DNA of 64,000 bases from Curtobacterium sp. MCSS17_015. Lineage in GTDB: Bacteria > Actinomycetota > Actinomycetes > Actinomycetales > Microbacteriaceae. Positions 32,633 to 40,806 of the stretch are shown here, piece by piece. The position numbers and the translations under genes are program-made. A model generated the notes under the pieces. It was not told the origin of the DNA, did not search any database, and was given only the letters and a program-made list of their open reading frames with translations. Each line of letters opens with the position of its first letter. The stretch's first letter is position 1. The DNA lies in contig NZ_CP126256.1 of assembly GCF_003234265.2 (NCBI RefSeq), positions 2,914,001 through 2,978,000 of the forward strand, read 5' to 3'.

Positions 32633-33712
32633 ATGTCCCTCGCACTCCGTCAGCCCGCCGGCAACGTCTTCGCCAACGGGAAGCTCCACAAGTCCGTCCC
32701 GTGGCTGCTCCTCGTCGGCAGTTGGGTCGCCCTCGGCCTGGTGTTCGCCTTGCTCGCCGCCAGCGGCGCCACGCAGGACTTCAACATCGTGGCCGCGGTC
32801 TTCCTCGGCACGGTCCTGTTCGACGTCCTCATCGTCGTCCTCTCCCGGATCGTCGAGGGTGGACGAAAGGCCGTGGACCGACTCATCACCTCGCTCGTCG
32901 TCACCGCCTTCGTGATCGCCGTGCTGCCGCTGGTCTCCCTGCTCTACACGGTGCTCGCCAAGGGGCTGGCCCGCTTCGACGCCGAGTACTTCTCGTACTC
33001 GATGCGCGGCGTGATCTCCGAGGGTGGCGGCGCGGTCCACGCCCTCATCGGCACCCTCGAGATCACGCTCTTCGCGGCGCTCATCAGCGTCCCGATCGGC
33101 CTGCTCACCTCGATCTACCTCGTCGAGTACGGCAAGGGCGTCCTCGCCCGGGGCATCACGTTCTTCGTGGACGTCATGACCGGCATCCCCTCGATCGTCG
33201 CCGGTCTGTTCGCCTACTCGCTCTTCGCGCTGATCCTCGGCCCGGGCGCCCGCTTCGGCCTGGTCGGTTCCATCGCCCTCGCCGTGCTGATGATCCCGAT
33301 CGTCGTGCGGTCCACCGAGGAGGTCCTGAAGATCGTCCCGATGGAACTCCGCGAGGCGTCCTACGCACTCGGCGTCCCGAAGTGGCTGACGATCGTGAAG
33401 GTCGTCCTCCCCACCAGCCTCGCCGGCATCACGACGGGCGTCATGCTCTCGATCGCCCGCGTCATCGGTGAGACCGCCCCGCTGCTCGTCACGGCCGGCT
33501 TCACGTCGAGCATGAACTACGACCTGTTCGGGGACCCGATGATGACGCTGCCGGTGTTCGCCTACACCCAGTACTCGCAGCAGGGCGCCAACCCGGTGCC
33601 GTTCGTCGACCGCGCCTGGACGGCAGCGCTGCTCCTCATCCTCATCGTGATGCTGCTCAACCTGCTGGCCCGCTTCATCACCCGCCTCTTCGCCCCGAAG
33701 CTCCCGCGCTAG
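32633..33712 (+). CDS. pstA: Phosphate ABC transporter permease PstA
   Basis: The 359-residue protein has more than six membrane helices. A longer N-terminal part than in enterobacteria adds about two helices ([30 protein letters not shown]). The coupling loop is [20 protein letters not shown]. The start is the ATG at 32633, 20 nt after pstC. It pairs with PstC as the transmembrane channel. Confidence 0.95.
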   Translation: MSLALRQPAGNVFANGKLHKSVPWLLLVGSWVALGLVFALLAASGATQDFNIVAAVFLGTVLFDVLIVVLSRIVEGGRKAVDRLITSLVVTAFVIAVLPLVSLLYTVLAKGLARFDAEYFSYSMRGVISEGGGAVHALIGTLEITLFAALISVPIGLLTSIYLVEYGKGVLARGITFFVDVMTGIPSIVAGLFAYSLFALILGPGARFGLVGSIALAVLMIPIVVRSTEEVLKIVPMELREASYALGVPKWLTIVKVVLPTSLAGITTGVMLSIARVIGETAPLLVTAGFTSSMNYDLFGDPMMTLPVFAYTQYSQQGANPVPFVDRAWTAALLLILIVMLLNLLARFITRLFAPKLPR

Positions 33713-33788
33713 CGCGGAAACGATCCCGAGCACCCCTCCACCGACTTCCCGCCCCAGCGGTTCGACCACCCAACCCAGAAGGATCCAC

Positions 33789-34568
33789 GTGTCCAAGCGC
33801 ATCGAGGTCGACGGCCTCAACGTCTACTACTCGAAGTTCAAGGCCGTCGAGGGCGTCGACATGACGATCGAGCCCCGCACCGTCACCGCCTTCATCGGCC
33901 CGTCCGGCTGCGGCAAGTCGACCTTCCTCCGCACCCTCAACCGCATGCACGAGGTCATCCCCGGTGCGTACGTCGAGGGCTCGGTCAAGGTCGATGGTGA
34001 CGACCTGTACGCCCCCGGCGTCGACCCGGTCATCGTCCGCCGCCAGGTCGGCATGGTCTTCCAGCGCCCGAACCCGTTCCCGACGATGTCGATCAAGGAC
34101 AACGTGCTGGCCGGGGTCAAGCTCAACAACAAGCGCATCTCGCGGTCCGAGGCCGACGACATCGTCGAGCGCTCGCTGCAGGGTGCGAACCTGTGGAACG
34201 AGGTCAAGGACCGCCTCGAGAAGCCCGGCATGGGCCTGTCCGGTGGTCAGCAGCAGCGCCTCTGCATCGCCCGGGCGATCGCGGTGCAGCCGGACGTGCT
34301 GCTCATGGACGAGCCGTGCTCCGCGCTCGACCCGATCTCGACCCTCGCCATCGAGGACCTCATCGAGGAGCTGAAGAAGGAGTTCACGATCGTCATCGTG
34401 ACCCACAACATGCAGCAGGCCTCGCGCGTCAGCGACAAGACCGCGTTCTTCAACATCGCGGGCACCGGTCAGCCGGGCCACCTCATCGAGTTCGACGACA
34501 CCGCGACGATCTTCTCGAACCCGTCGGTGAAGTCGACCGAGGACTACGTCTCGGGTCGCTTCGGGTGA
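33789..34568 (+). CDS. pstB: Phosphate ABC transporter ATP-binding protein PstB
   Basis: The 259-residue ATPase has Walker [10 protein letters not shown], the Q-loop [10 protein letters not shown] typical of PstB, signature LSGGQQQR, Walker [13 protein letters not shown] and the H-loop VTHNM. The GTG at 33789 has AAGGA upstream. It energises PstSCA import of phosphate and, with PhoU, takes part in Pho signalling. Two strong terminators follow. Confidence 0.97.
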   Translation: MSKRIEVDGLNVYYSKFKAVEGVDMTIEPRTVTAFIGPSGCGKSTFLRTLNRMHEVIPGAYVEGSVKVDGDDLYAPGVDPVIVRRQVGMVFQRPNPFPTMSIKDNVLAGVKLNNKRISRSEADDIVERSLQGANLWNEVKDRLEKPGMGLSGGQQQRLCIARAIAVQPDVLLMDEPCSALDPISTLAIEDLIEELKKEFTIVIVTHNMQQASRVSDKTAFFNIAGTGQPGHLIEFDDTATIFSNPSVKSTEDYVSGRFG

Positions 34569-34597
34569 TCGGCCGCCGGTCGGTCCGCTGACCACCG

Positions 34598-34647
34598 GAC
34601 GGGAGGCCCGGTGCGCGTCCGCCACGGACGGCACCGGGCCTCCCGTC
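34598..34647 (+). terminator. Terminator after pstB
   Basis: A perfect 17-bp stem (34598-34614 with 34631-34647), extended by CGTCC/GGACG inside the loop, is followed by ATTGC. Confidence 0.75.
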
Positions 34648-34666
34648 ATTGCGCGGGACGCGCCGC

Positions 34667-34710
34667 ACGAACGGAAGGCCCCCACCGACCGGTGGGGGCC
34701 TTCCGTTCGT
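34667..34710. terminator. Perfect 20-bp hairpin between pstB and rskA
   Basis: Arms at 34667-34686 and 34691-34710 pair over 20 bp around a GACC tetraloop. Its place between convergent genes fits a bidirectional terminator, mainly for rskA. Confidence 0.8.
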
Positions 34711-34728
34711 GCTGCCGGGACCGCGCGG

Positions 34729-35574
34729 TCAGGCTTCGGAGGTGGGGACGGCCACGACGGGCTCGGACGTCGGCTGGTCCGACCCACCCGCCGGCTCGAC
34801 CGTGATGCCGATCACGTCCCCGGCGCCCATCGTGCCGTGCAGGACCGCGGAGCGGACCCCACCGTCGACGTCGTTCATGAGCCCGGCGGCCGTGATGGTG
34901 CCGCCCGACTCCTCGGGGCTGATGTACCAGAGCTCGTACGTCTTGTCCTGGGGCGCCGCCTCGACGCCGTCGAGGATCACCGCGGAGCGACCGAGTTGAC
35001 CGGACCACACGACGGTGGCCGTACCGCCGCCCTTGACCTTCGCGGTGCTGCGCTGGAAGTCCGGCGAAGCGTAGATCTGGTCGAGCCCCGTGGCGGCCTG
35101 CGCGGTCGCCGGGGTGTTGCTGCCGTCGTCGAGGGCGGTGCCGACGCCCAGGCCGACACCGAGGAAGACGACCGCGCCGGCGGCAGCGACGCTGAGCATC
35201 GCGGCGGGGCGCTGGAACCAGCGGGCGCGGGCGGTGGACGCGGCGCGACCAGAGTCGGAGGCGACGTCCGTGACGGGCGCGGGCCGGGCCTCCTGGACGG
35301 GTTCCGGACTCGCCTGCTCCGTGCCGTCGAGGGCGGGCAGCTGCGGGGTCGTGGCGATCTTCGCCATGAGCGCGCTCTTGAGCGAAGCGGACGGCTCGAC
35401 CGGCGGCACCGCGTACGCGAGGGCCAGAGCGGTCTCACGCAGCGAGTCGGCCTCGACGCGGAGCTCGGAGGAGCCCTGCAGTGCCCGCTCGACCGCGGCA
35501 CGTTCGTCGTCGTCGAGGGCGTCGAGCGCGTGCGAGCCGGTCATCAGCTCGGGGTCGTCGTGCTTGCTGGTCAT
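34729..35574 (-). CDS. rskA: Anti-sigma-K factor RskA
   Basis: The 281-residue protein begins with the anti-sigma zone (LMTGSHALDALDDDERAAVE), followed by a linker, one membrane helix (PAAMLSVAAAGAVVFLGVGL, about 135-155) and an outer anti-sigma-K domain (YELWYISPEESGGTITAAGL). It holds SigK inactive until regulated proteolysis at the membrane. Its ATG overlaps the sigK stop as ATGA, a normal sigma/anti-sigma pair. Confidence 0.9.
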   Translation of the reverse strand: MTSKHDDPELMTGSHALDALDDDERAAVERALQGSSELRVEADSLRETALALAYAVPPVEPSASLKSALMAKIATTPQLPALDGTEQASPEPVQEARPAPVTDVASDSGRAASTARARWFQRPAAMLSVAAAGAVVFLGVGLGVGTALDDGSNTPATAQAATGLDQIYASPDFQRSTAKVKGGGTATVVWSGQLGRSAVILDGVEAAPQDKTYELWYISPEESGGTITAAGLMNDVDGGVRSAVLHGTMGAGDVIGITVEPAGGSDQPTSEPVVAVPTSEA

Positions 35575-36170
35575 GATGTCACCCCCATCTCGTCACGGAG
35601 TCGGATCATCCCGTCGCGGAGACGGGTCTTGACGGTGCCGATCGGCACCCCGAGCTTCTCAGCCATCTCGCTGTGCGAGAACCCGCCGTAGTAGGCGAGC
35701 TGCACGGCTTGGCGCTGGAACTCGGTGAGTCGGGACAGCGCCCGGCTGACGCGCTCGTGCTCGAGTCGGATCTCGACCGACTCGGAGACGGAGTCGAAGT
35801 CCGTCTCGAAGTCGCGGATGCCGATCTTGGTGTCGCGATCGCGGGAGGACTGCGATGCCCGCACCCGGTCGACCGCTCGCCGGTGCGCCATGGTGAGCAC
35901 CCAGCTCGCGGCGCTGCCGCGGGCCTGGTCGAAGCGCGTCGCCTGCTGCCAGACCTCGAGGAAGACCTCCTGCGTGACCTCTTCCGATTGCGCACGGTCC
36001 TTGAGGAGCCGTGTCACGAGTCCGAGGACCCGCCCCGACAGCTCGTCGTACAGGTCGGAGAACGCAGCCTGGTCGCCGGTCGCGACCCGACTGAGCAGGT
36101 CGTCCGCCGACACCGGTTCCGGCGCCGCGGGAGTCCAACCGTCCATGTCGCCTTCCACGAGAGTGAGCAT
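35571..36170 (-). CDS. sigK: ECF RNA polymerase sigma factor SigK
   Basis: The 199-residue protein has sigma region 2 (FSDLYDELSGRVLGLVTRLL, EEVTQEVFLEVWQQATRFD, SWVLTMAHRRAVDRVR) and region 4 (RQAVQLAYYGGFSHSEMAEK, GTVKTRLRDGMIRLRD). I chose the ATG at 36170 (AGGAGG 10 nt upstream); the ATG at 36146 (GGAAGG upstream) is a close alternative. Much longer in-frame readings reach into the non-coding leader. It is coupled to rskA. In mycobacteria SigK controls secreted antigens; targets here are unknown. Confidence 0.9.
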   Translation of the reverse strand: MLTLVEGDMDGWTPAAPEPVSADDLLSRVATGDQAAFSDLYDELSGRVLGLVTRLLKDRAQSEEVTQEVFLEVWQQATRFDQARGSAASWVLTMAHRRAVDRVRASQSSRDRDTKIGIRDFETDFDSVSESVEIRLEHERVSRALSRLTEFQRQAVQLAYYGGFSHSEMAEKLGVPIGTVKTRLRDGMIRLRDEMGVTS

Positions 36171-36827
36171 TGCAGGTTTTCCTCCTCCCCGTGTGTACGG
36201 CGTCCTCCGCGCGCACTGGACAGAGCGCTCGGCGACGGCGGTCGCGGTGGTCATCAGCTGGGTCCCGTTCGGATCGGGTCGCGGCAGCGGTCGCTGCGCG
36301 GGTGGTGCGGTGCCTGTGGCGAGGCCCCGTGCGACCCACAGGGAATTGACCCGGGAGCGGGCCCGGGTCGCACGGGGACCTCGTGTGATCGTCGTACGAC
36401 GGTCACGCTGATGATTCGGCACCCTCGCGCTGTCGGATTGGGTGAGGATCGCTTCGGGTTCGCTCGGCGGGGGCGGGTGCACCCGTCGGCCGTTGCCCGG
36501 GCGCCGTGTCGCGGGCGGCACGGGCCGGGGCGGAACGAACCGGGGCGCGCCCGGTGCCGGATCTGTCCACCGAGAGTGAACACCTGGGCGCACACCCGGA
36601 GGTGTCTCGTACAATTGAACTCGCCGGGCCGCAGCAAGCCCCGGGCTCCAATATTCGCCGCTCCGAGCGGCCTCGCGCCGAGAGGCGCTTCTGCGGCCCG
36701 GTCTTCTCATGTCCGGAAGTGGATCCGGTCGCGTGGCGGCTGCGCGCCCGTGCTGCCGGCGGTCAGGTCCGCCCGTGCGGTCCTTCGCCGTTGCCGTCCG
36801 TGGCGTCCGGGCCTCCGGGCGTGCGGA
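36171..36827. other. Long gene-free region upstream of sigK
   Basis: About 660 bp without a convincing gene. It holds an inverted repeat ACACCTGGG/CCCGGAGGTGT (about 36580-36605), a -10-like TACAAT (36610-36615, plus strand) and a strongly folded segment (36624-36701) described separately. The rest is ordinary high-GC sequence. Confidence 0.6.
36624..36701 (+). ncRNA. Structured RNA candidate
   Basis: A perfect 11-bp outer helix (36624-36634 with 36691-36701) encloses three smaller foldbacks: AGCCCCGGGCT (36637-36647), CCGCT/AGCGG (36658-36670) and GCCTC/GAGGC (36670-36686). TACAAT ends 9 nt before the outer helix on the plus strand. The fold works on either strand, so polarity is not certain: on the minus strand it could be a terminator of the gene at 36828 or a leader of sigK. 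No known family recognised. Confidence 0.35.
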
Positions 36828-37457
36828 TCAGTCCAGGCTGTCGCGCCGCCAGAGCGCCGCCGCGGCGGACAGGTCCTCGGCGAGTTCGGCGAGTCGGTAC
36901 GCCCGGGTCGTCAGGGCCGACGCCCGCTCCGCCGCCGTCAGGTCCGCGTCGTCCGCCACCGACGTCGCCCCCGCCGCGGTGAGCCGGGCGAACGCTGCGC
37001 CGCGCTCCAGCGCCACCGCGAAGTCCCCCGTGTAGAGGCCGTGCAGGATCCGGTCGGACAGGGTGAGGATCTCGGCTGGTCCCGTCGGTTCCTCCGCGCC
37101 CGCGACGGCCTGGTCGATCGTGCCGATGAGCTGCGTGCCCCGCTCGAAGAGGTACGCGATCTCCTCCGGGTTCTGCCGGATGACCGTCCGCACCAGGTAG
37201 ATGCGCCACAGGGCTCCCGGCAGGGTGTGCGCTCCGACGCGGGCCCAGAGCTCCGCGATCGCGTCGATGCCGTGCACGTCGGTGTAGGTGACCAACCGCT
37301 CGACAACCGCCGGATCCGGGTCCTCCCGCACACGGTGCAGCAGTGCGTTCGCCGTGTCGTGGGCGACGCGGTTCACCAGTGCCGGGTCCTCACCGCCCTG
37401 GATGGCGGCGAACTCGGCATCGGTGAACTGGACAGGACGGTGGTGTTCGCGAGGCAC
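36828..37457 (-). CDS. Conserved hypothetical helical protein
   Basis: The 209-residue protein is almost all helix, soluble and acidic, with no signal or catalytic motif. It begins HHRPVQFTDAEFAAIQ and contains LWRIYLVRTVIRQNPEEIAY. The GTG at 37457 lies 6 nt after TACACT on the minus strand, so the message is probably leaderless. The promoter region is shared with the divergent tRNA-Lys. I do not recognise a function. Confidence 0.65.
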   Translation of the reverse strand: MPREHHRPVQFTDAEFAAIQGGEDPALVNRVAHDTANALLHRVREDPDPAVVERLVTYTDVHGIDAIAELWARVGAHTLPGALWRIYLVRTVIRQNPEEIAYLFERGTQLIGTIDQAVAGAEEPTGPAEILTLSDRILHGLYTGDFAVALERGAAFARLTAAGATSVADDADLTAAERASALTTRAYRLAELAEDLSAAAALWRRDSLD

Positions 37458-37500
37458 CGCGACAGTGTAGGCGCTGCTCTCCCGATACCCTTGTCGACGA

Positions 37501-37573
37501 GGGCCTCTAGCTCAGTTGGTAGAGCACCGGACTTTTAATCCGAGGGTCGTGGGTTCGAGCCCCACGGGGCCCA
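37501..37573 (+). tRNA. tRNA-Lys (anticodon UUU)
   Basis: A complete 73-nt cloverleaf: acceptor GGGCCTC/GGGGCCC, D-arm GCTC-AGTTGGTA-GAGC, anticodon loop CTTTTAA (UUU), T-arm GTGGG-TTCGAGC-CCCAC and discriminator A. CCA is not encoded. The outermost pair of the anticodon stem is a C-A mismatch. Confidence 0.97.
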
Positions 37574-37718
37574 CTCCCTTCCGCTTCCTTCGCGCTCACT
37601 GCGCCAGGGCCGGATTCCCCGGAGCGCCCGTCATGGAGGCGACTCGTCACTCGCCGAGCGGACAGGACTCTCGTTGTGGGGGTACCCCGACGCCTCCGCC
37701 ATGTGGTGTGGTGCTGAC

Positions 37719-38357
37719 ATGCCCAGCCCCACCATGGACTCCGCACAGCACGACGACGTCGCCACCCGCCTGCAGATCGTCGATGCGATGATCCGCGTGC
37801 TCCACGAACTGCCCCTGCACGAGGTCACACCCGCCCGCGTCGCCGACGAGGCGACCATGAGCGTCGAGTCGATGACGGTCTCGTTCCCGAGCTGGGACGG
37901 CCTCCTCCTCGCGAGCATCGACCGATGGAACGACCAGCGCACGACGCCCCTCATGCCGATCGCCGCGGACTTCGGCACCATCCGGTTCCTCCGCGCCATC
38001 GTCATGAAGAACATCGAGGACCCGTCGCTCATGCGGTTCCTCACCGCGACGCTGAACATCGCCGCAGCCCCGAAGCACCCGCTCGCACCGATGCTCCACA
38101 GCCGCTGGCGTCGTTTCCACGGCTTCGTGCAGCAGTCGCTCGTGCAGGACATCGCGGCTGGCCGTGAACCGCACACCATGGAGCCTGCCCGCGGCGCCGA
38201 GCAGTTGCTCGCCACGTACGAGGGCCTGCAGTTGCAGTCGATGGTCCGCCCGGAGATGGACCTGCTCGAGTCGTTCGACCGTGCCGTCACGCGCCTGCGC
38301 GAGGGCTGGTCCCGCGCCTACGTCCCCCCGGTGTGGGACCTCACCCGCGCGAGCTGA
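37719..38357 (+). CDS. TetR/AcrR-like transcriptional regulator
   Basis: The 212-residue protein has an N-terminal helical region shaped like a TetR HTH (VDAMIRVLHELPLHEVTPAR, VADEATMSVESMTVSFPSWD) and a helical C-terminal ligand-binding-like domain. The HTH is diverged: the usual TLYRHF stretch is replaced by MTVSFPSW. The start is uncertain; the ATG at 37719 or 37734 are both possible and neither has a good ribosome-binding site. It lies just after tRNA-Lys. The ligand and targets are unknown. Confidence 0.6.
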   Translation: MPSPTMDSAQHDDVATRLQIVDAMIRVLHELPLHEVTPARVADEATMSVESMTVSFPSWDGLLLASIDRWNDQRTTPLMPIAADFGTIRFLRAIVMKNIEDPSLMRFLTATLNIAAAPKHPLAPMLHSRWRRFHGFVQQSLVQDIAAGREPHTMEPARGAEQLLATYEGLQLQSMVRPEMDLLESFDRAVTRLREGWSRAYVPPVWDLTRAS

Positions 38358-38517
38358 CCCCGGGGTACAAGTCACCCCCAGGTGTTCCTTGGCCACTGCT
38401 CTGTCCACATCAGTGGCCCGCTCAGCAGTCTGTTGGATTCGCCCGGATATGGTCGTTCCTGGTTCCGCTCACCGCGGGACGCCAGCACTGAACGAACCAC
38501 ACCGAACGGGGTACATC

Positions 38518-38838
38518 GTGATCGAGCCCATCGACGCCACGCAGACCAGCTCCACCGGTGACGCGCGCCGCCTCGTGGAGCTCGCCGCCGCCACCGGGAC
38601 GACCATGAGCGACGAGCTCCTGCTCGACACCCTCCGCCGCAACGCCAAGGTCAGCATCCGGCACATCCGCAACGACTTCGCAGAAGTCGCGACCGGCACT
38701 GCCGTGCTCGGGTACGTCTGCCGTCAGCGCAAGGACTTCCTGGCGCTGCGTGGTGACGATCCGGCGTGGGCGCAGGAGATCGGTCGCTACCCGAGCGAGT
38801 CCCTGGCGGTCGAAGCCCTGCGGATGCGCCGGGCCTGA
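38518..38838 (+). CDS. Hypothetical protein, 106 residues
   Basis: The protein starts at a GTG at 38518 with GGGG 6 nt upstream. A variable N-terminus is followed by a helical stretch (ARRLVELAAATGTTMSDELL) and RRNAKVSIRHIRNDFAEVAT. There is no signal peptide or membrane helix. The family is not recognised. It converges on galM with a 10-bp hairpin between them. Confidence 0.55.
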   Translation: MIEPIDATQTSSTGDARRLVELAAATGTTMSDELLLDTLRRNAKVSIRHIRNDFAEVATGTAVLGYVCRQRKDFLALRGDDPAWAQEIGRYPSESLAVEALRMRRA

Positions 38839-38882
38839 CCCGGCCGCCGGGCCTGACCCGGCCACGCCGGCGACCGGCGACC

Positions 38883-38905
38883 GGTGACTGGTGTCACCAG
38901 TCACC
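38883..38905. terminator. Hairpin between hypothetical gene and galM
   Basis: GGTGACTGGT (38883-38892) and ACCAGTCACC (38896-38905) pair perfectly around a 3-nt loop between convergent genes. The near-perfect dyad could also bind a protein. Confidence 0.45.
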
Positions 38906-38953
38906 GCCAGCGCCACCACCGGAGAGACCGGGTCGACTCAGGCGTGGAGCGGG

Positions 38954-39901
38954 TCAGGACCAGACGCGCCGGATCCCCCACGAGCCGGTCCAGGTCTCGT
39001 CGGCATCGAGCCACCGGAGGCCCTCGCCGGAGTTGAGCGCGTCCGCGGGCGCGGTCATCGGTTCCACCGCCACCGCGAGCCCCTTCCCGTCGCCGCGGGG
39101 GAACTCGCGGGAGGTGAAGACCTGCACGTACGGGAACGACCGGTCCTGCCACAACTCGACGCCGTCTCCCTCGGGGCCGTGCAGTGACGTCCGCCGGATG
39201 CCGGCTTCGTCCGGCTGCACGTCGGTGTAGGCGGTGTCGAGGTCCGAGTCCCCGGCCCGGCGCCCCTGACGGAGGTCGACGTCCGTGCCCTCGACCGGCC
39301 GGGTGCCGTTCGGGATCTTCCGCTCGTCCACGGTGAACGCGGTCGCCGCGTCGAGCTGGACGACCAGGTCCTCCGGCGGGGTGTCGCCCGCACGCAGGTA
39401 GGGGTGCGCCCCGACCGCGAACGGCGCCGGGCGACCCGACCGGTTCGTGATGGTGTGGGTGATCCGGATGCCGTCCTCGACGAGTTCGTGGTGCACCCGG
39501 GTCTCGAGGGTGAACGGCCAGCCGTGCTGCGGGTGGATCGTGGCCTGCTGCGCGATCGACGACTCGGTCTGGTCCACCACCCGGTACGGCGCGAAGCGGA
39601 GCAACCCGTGCGAGGCGTTGCCGTACTTCGGCTCCGAGATGTCGAGCTGCTGCGCCTTCCCGTCGAGCTGCCACACACCACCGGCCACGCGGTTCGGCCA
39701 CGGCACGAGCACGATGCCGTTCGCACCGGCGGGCGCCTCGCTCGCCAGGAACGGCTCGGTCAGGTCGAAGCCCGCGACGCGGAGTTCGCGGATGCCGGCG
39801 GCCACCTCGGTGACGACGGCCTCGACGACACCGTCGGGTCCGGCGTGCCGCAGGTGGTACTGGCCGCCGGTGGGTGCCGCTGCGCTGGCCGCTGTGCTCA
39901 T
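38954..39901 (-). CDS. galM: Aldose 1-epimerase (galactose mutarotase)
   Basis: The 315-residue protein has the aldose-epimerase beta-sandwich features: LVPWPNRVAGGVW, NASHGLLRFAPYRV (active-site His), FAVGAHPYLRAG (second His) and EPMTAPADALNSGEGL near the end. It interconverts alpha and beta galactose so GalK can act. Its ATG overlaps the stop of the DeoR-type gene (ATGA), making a two-gene unit divergent from galTK. Confidence 0.88.
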   Translation of the reverse strand: MSTAASAAAPTGGQYHLRHAGPDGVVEAVVTEVAAGIRELRVAGFDLTEPFLASEAPAGANGIVLVPWPNRVAGGVWQLDGKAQQLDISEPKYGNASHGLLRFAPYRVVDQTESSIAQQATIHPQHGWPFTLETRVHHELVEDGIRITHTITNRSGRPAPFAVGAHPYLRAGDTPPEDLVVQLDAATAFTVDERKIPNGTRPVEGTDVDLRQGRRAGDSDLDTAYTDVQPDEAGIRRTSLHGPEGDGVELWQDRSFPYVQVFTSREFPRGDGKGLAVAVEPMTAPADALNSGEGLRWLDADETWTGSWGIRRVWS

Positions 39902-40743
39902 GGTGTCTGCTTCCTCTCCGATGCGCGGGTCGTGCCCGCTGGTGCATCCGCGACGACGACGTGGACCCCGGCGGCCCGGATCGGGTCGACCGCGTCCGCG
40001 CTGACGCCCGCGGTGACGACGACGTCGACGTCCTCCAGCGTGCTCACCACGCCGATGTCGGCCCGGCCGAACTTCGACCCGTCCGCGACCACGACGGTAC
40101 GCCTGCCCGCCGCTGCGAGGACCCGCTTCGCCTCGGTCTCGGGCAGGTTCACGTTGGTCAGGCCGTGCTCGACGTCGAGCCCCGTCCCGCCCAGGAACAC
40201 CAGGTCCGCTGACAGCATCGGCAGCACGGTCGCGTTGAACGGTGCGACGAGCGAGTGCTGGAGCGGACGCAGTGTCCCGCCGGTGACGACGACGGTGATG
40301 CGCGGCACCGCCCGTTCGAGCGCGAGTGCGGTGGTGAGTGAGTTCGTGACGACGGTGACGTCGATCAGGTCCTCGCGGGCGACGAGCGCCTCGGCGACGG
40401 CCGCCGGCGTGGTGCCGACGTCGATGACGATGCACTGCCCGGGGCGGACGAGGTCCGCCGCGGCCCGGCCGATCGCGGCCTTGGCGGTGCTGTTCTCGAC
40501 GGCGGTCTCCTCGAGCGGACGCTCGCGCGACCCGGCCCCGAGGCGGACGGCACCACCGTGCACCCGTCGGATCCGGGCCTCCCGGTCCAGGGCGGCCAGG
40601 TCCTGGCGGACCGTCACCTCGCTCGTGCCGACGGCCGCGGCCAGTGCTGCGGTCCGGACCATGCCGGGGGCGCCGTCCAGGAGCGCGACGATGCGGTCCT
40701 GGCGCAGCAGCGCTGGCAGGACGGGAGGCTCGTCAGACGTCAC
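39898..40743 (-). CDS. DeoR/GlpR-family repressor of galactose genes
   Basis: The 281-residue protein has an N-terminal DeoR helix-turn-helix (RQDRIVALLDGAPGMVRTAA, VTVRQDLAALDREARIRRVH) and the C-terminal sugar-phosphate-sensing DeoR domain (IDVGTTPAAVAEAL, VVTNSLTTALALE, LFLGG-like LVFLGGTGLD). The start is a GTG at 40743. Its divergence from galT with only 63 bp between suggests it represses both promoters and responds to a galactose intermediate; the effector is inferred. Confidence 0.85.
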   Translation of the reverse strand: MTSDEPPVLPALLRQDRIVALLDGAPGMVRTAALAAAVGTSEVTVRQDLAALDREARIRRVHGGAVRLGAGSRERPLEETAVENSTAKAAIGRAAADLVRPGQCIVIDVGTTPAAVAEALVAREDLIDVTVVTNSLTTALALERAVPRITVVVTGGTLRPLQHSLVAPFNATVLPMLSADLVFLGGTGLDVEHGLTNVNLPETEAKRVLAAAGRRTVVVADGSKFGRADIGVVSTLEDVDVVVTAGVSADAVDPIRAAGVHVVVADAPAGTTRASERKQTP

Positions 40744-40806
40744 ACCACGAGTTTCGTCTGCTTCCACTTGCTTTCGCAACCCTTCGACTCGGAGTACAGT
40801 GAAGCG
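40744..40806. promoter_or_regulatory. Divergent promoter/operator between DeoR-type gene and galT
   Basis: The 63-bp gap is AT-richer than its surroundings and holds repeated TTTCG and CTTCCACTTGCTTTCGCAAC-like text, a fit for a DeoR operator. TACAGT at 40795-40800 is a -10 for galT; the GTG start follows 6 nt later, so galT is probably read from a leaderless mRNA. Confidence 0.55.

Noticed and set aside
36600..36830. Possible tmRNA, RNase P RNA or SRP RNA in the gap upstream of sigK
   Set aside because: The conserved cores of these RNAs (for example the T-arm-like 3' end of tmRNA or the SRP Alu/S-domain loops) are not there. Only an unnamed fold remains.
36709..37035. Plus-strand frame of 108 codons beginning after the structured segment
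   Set aside because: It overlaps the conserved minus-strand gene at 36828-37457 and is Ser/Arg/Ala-rich without a ribosome-binding site.
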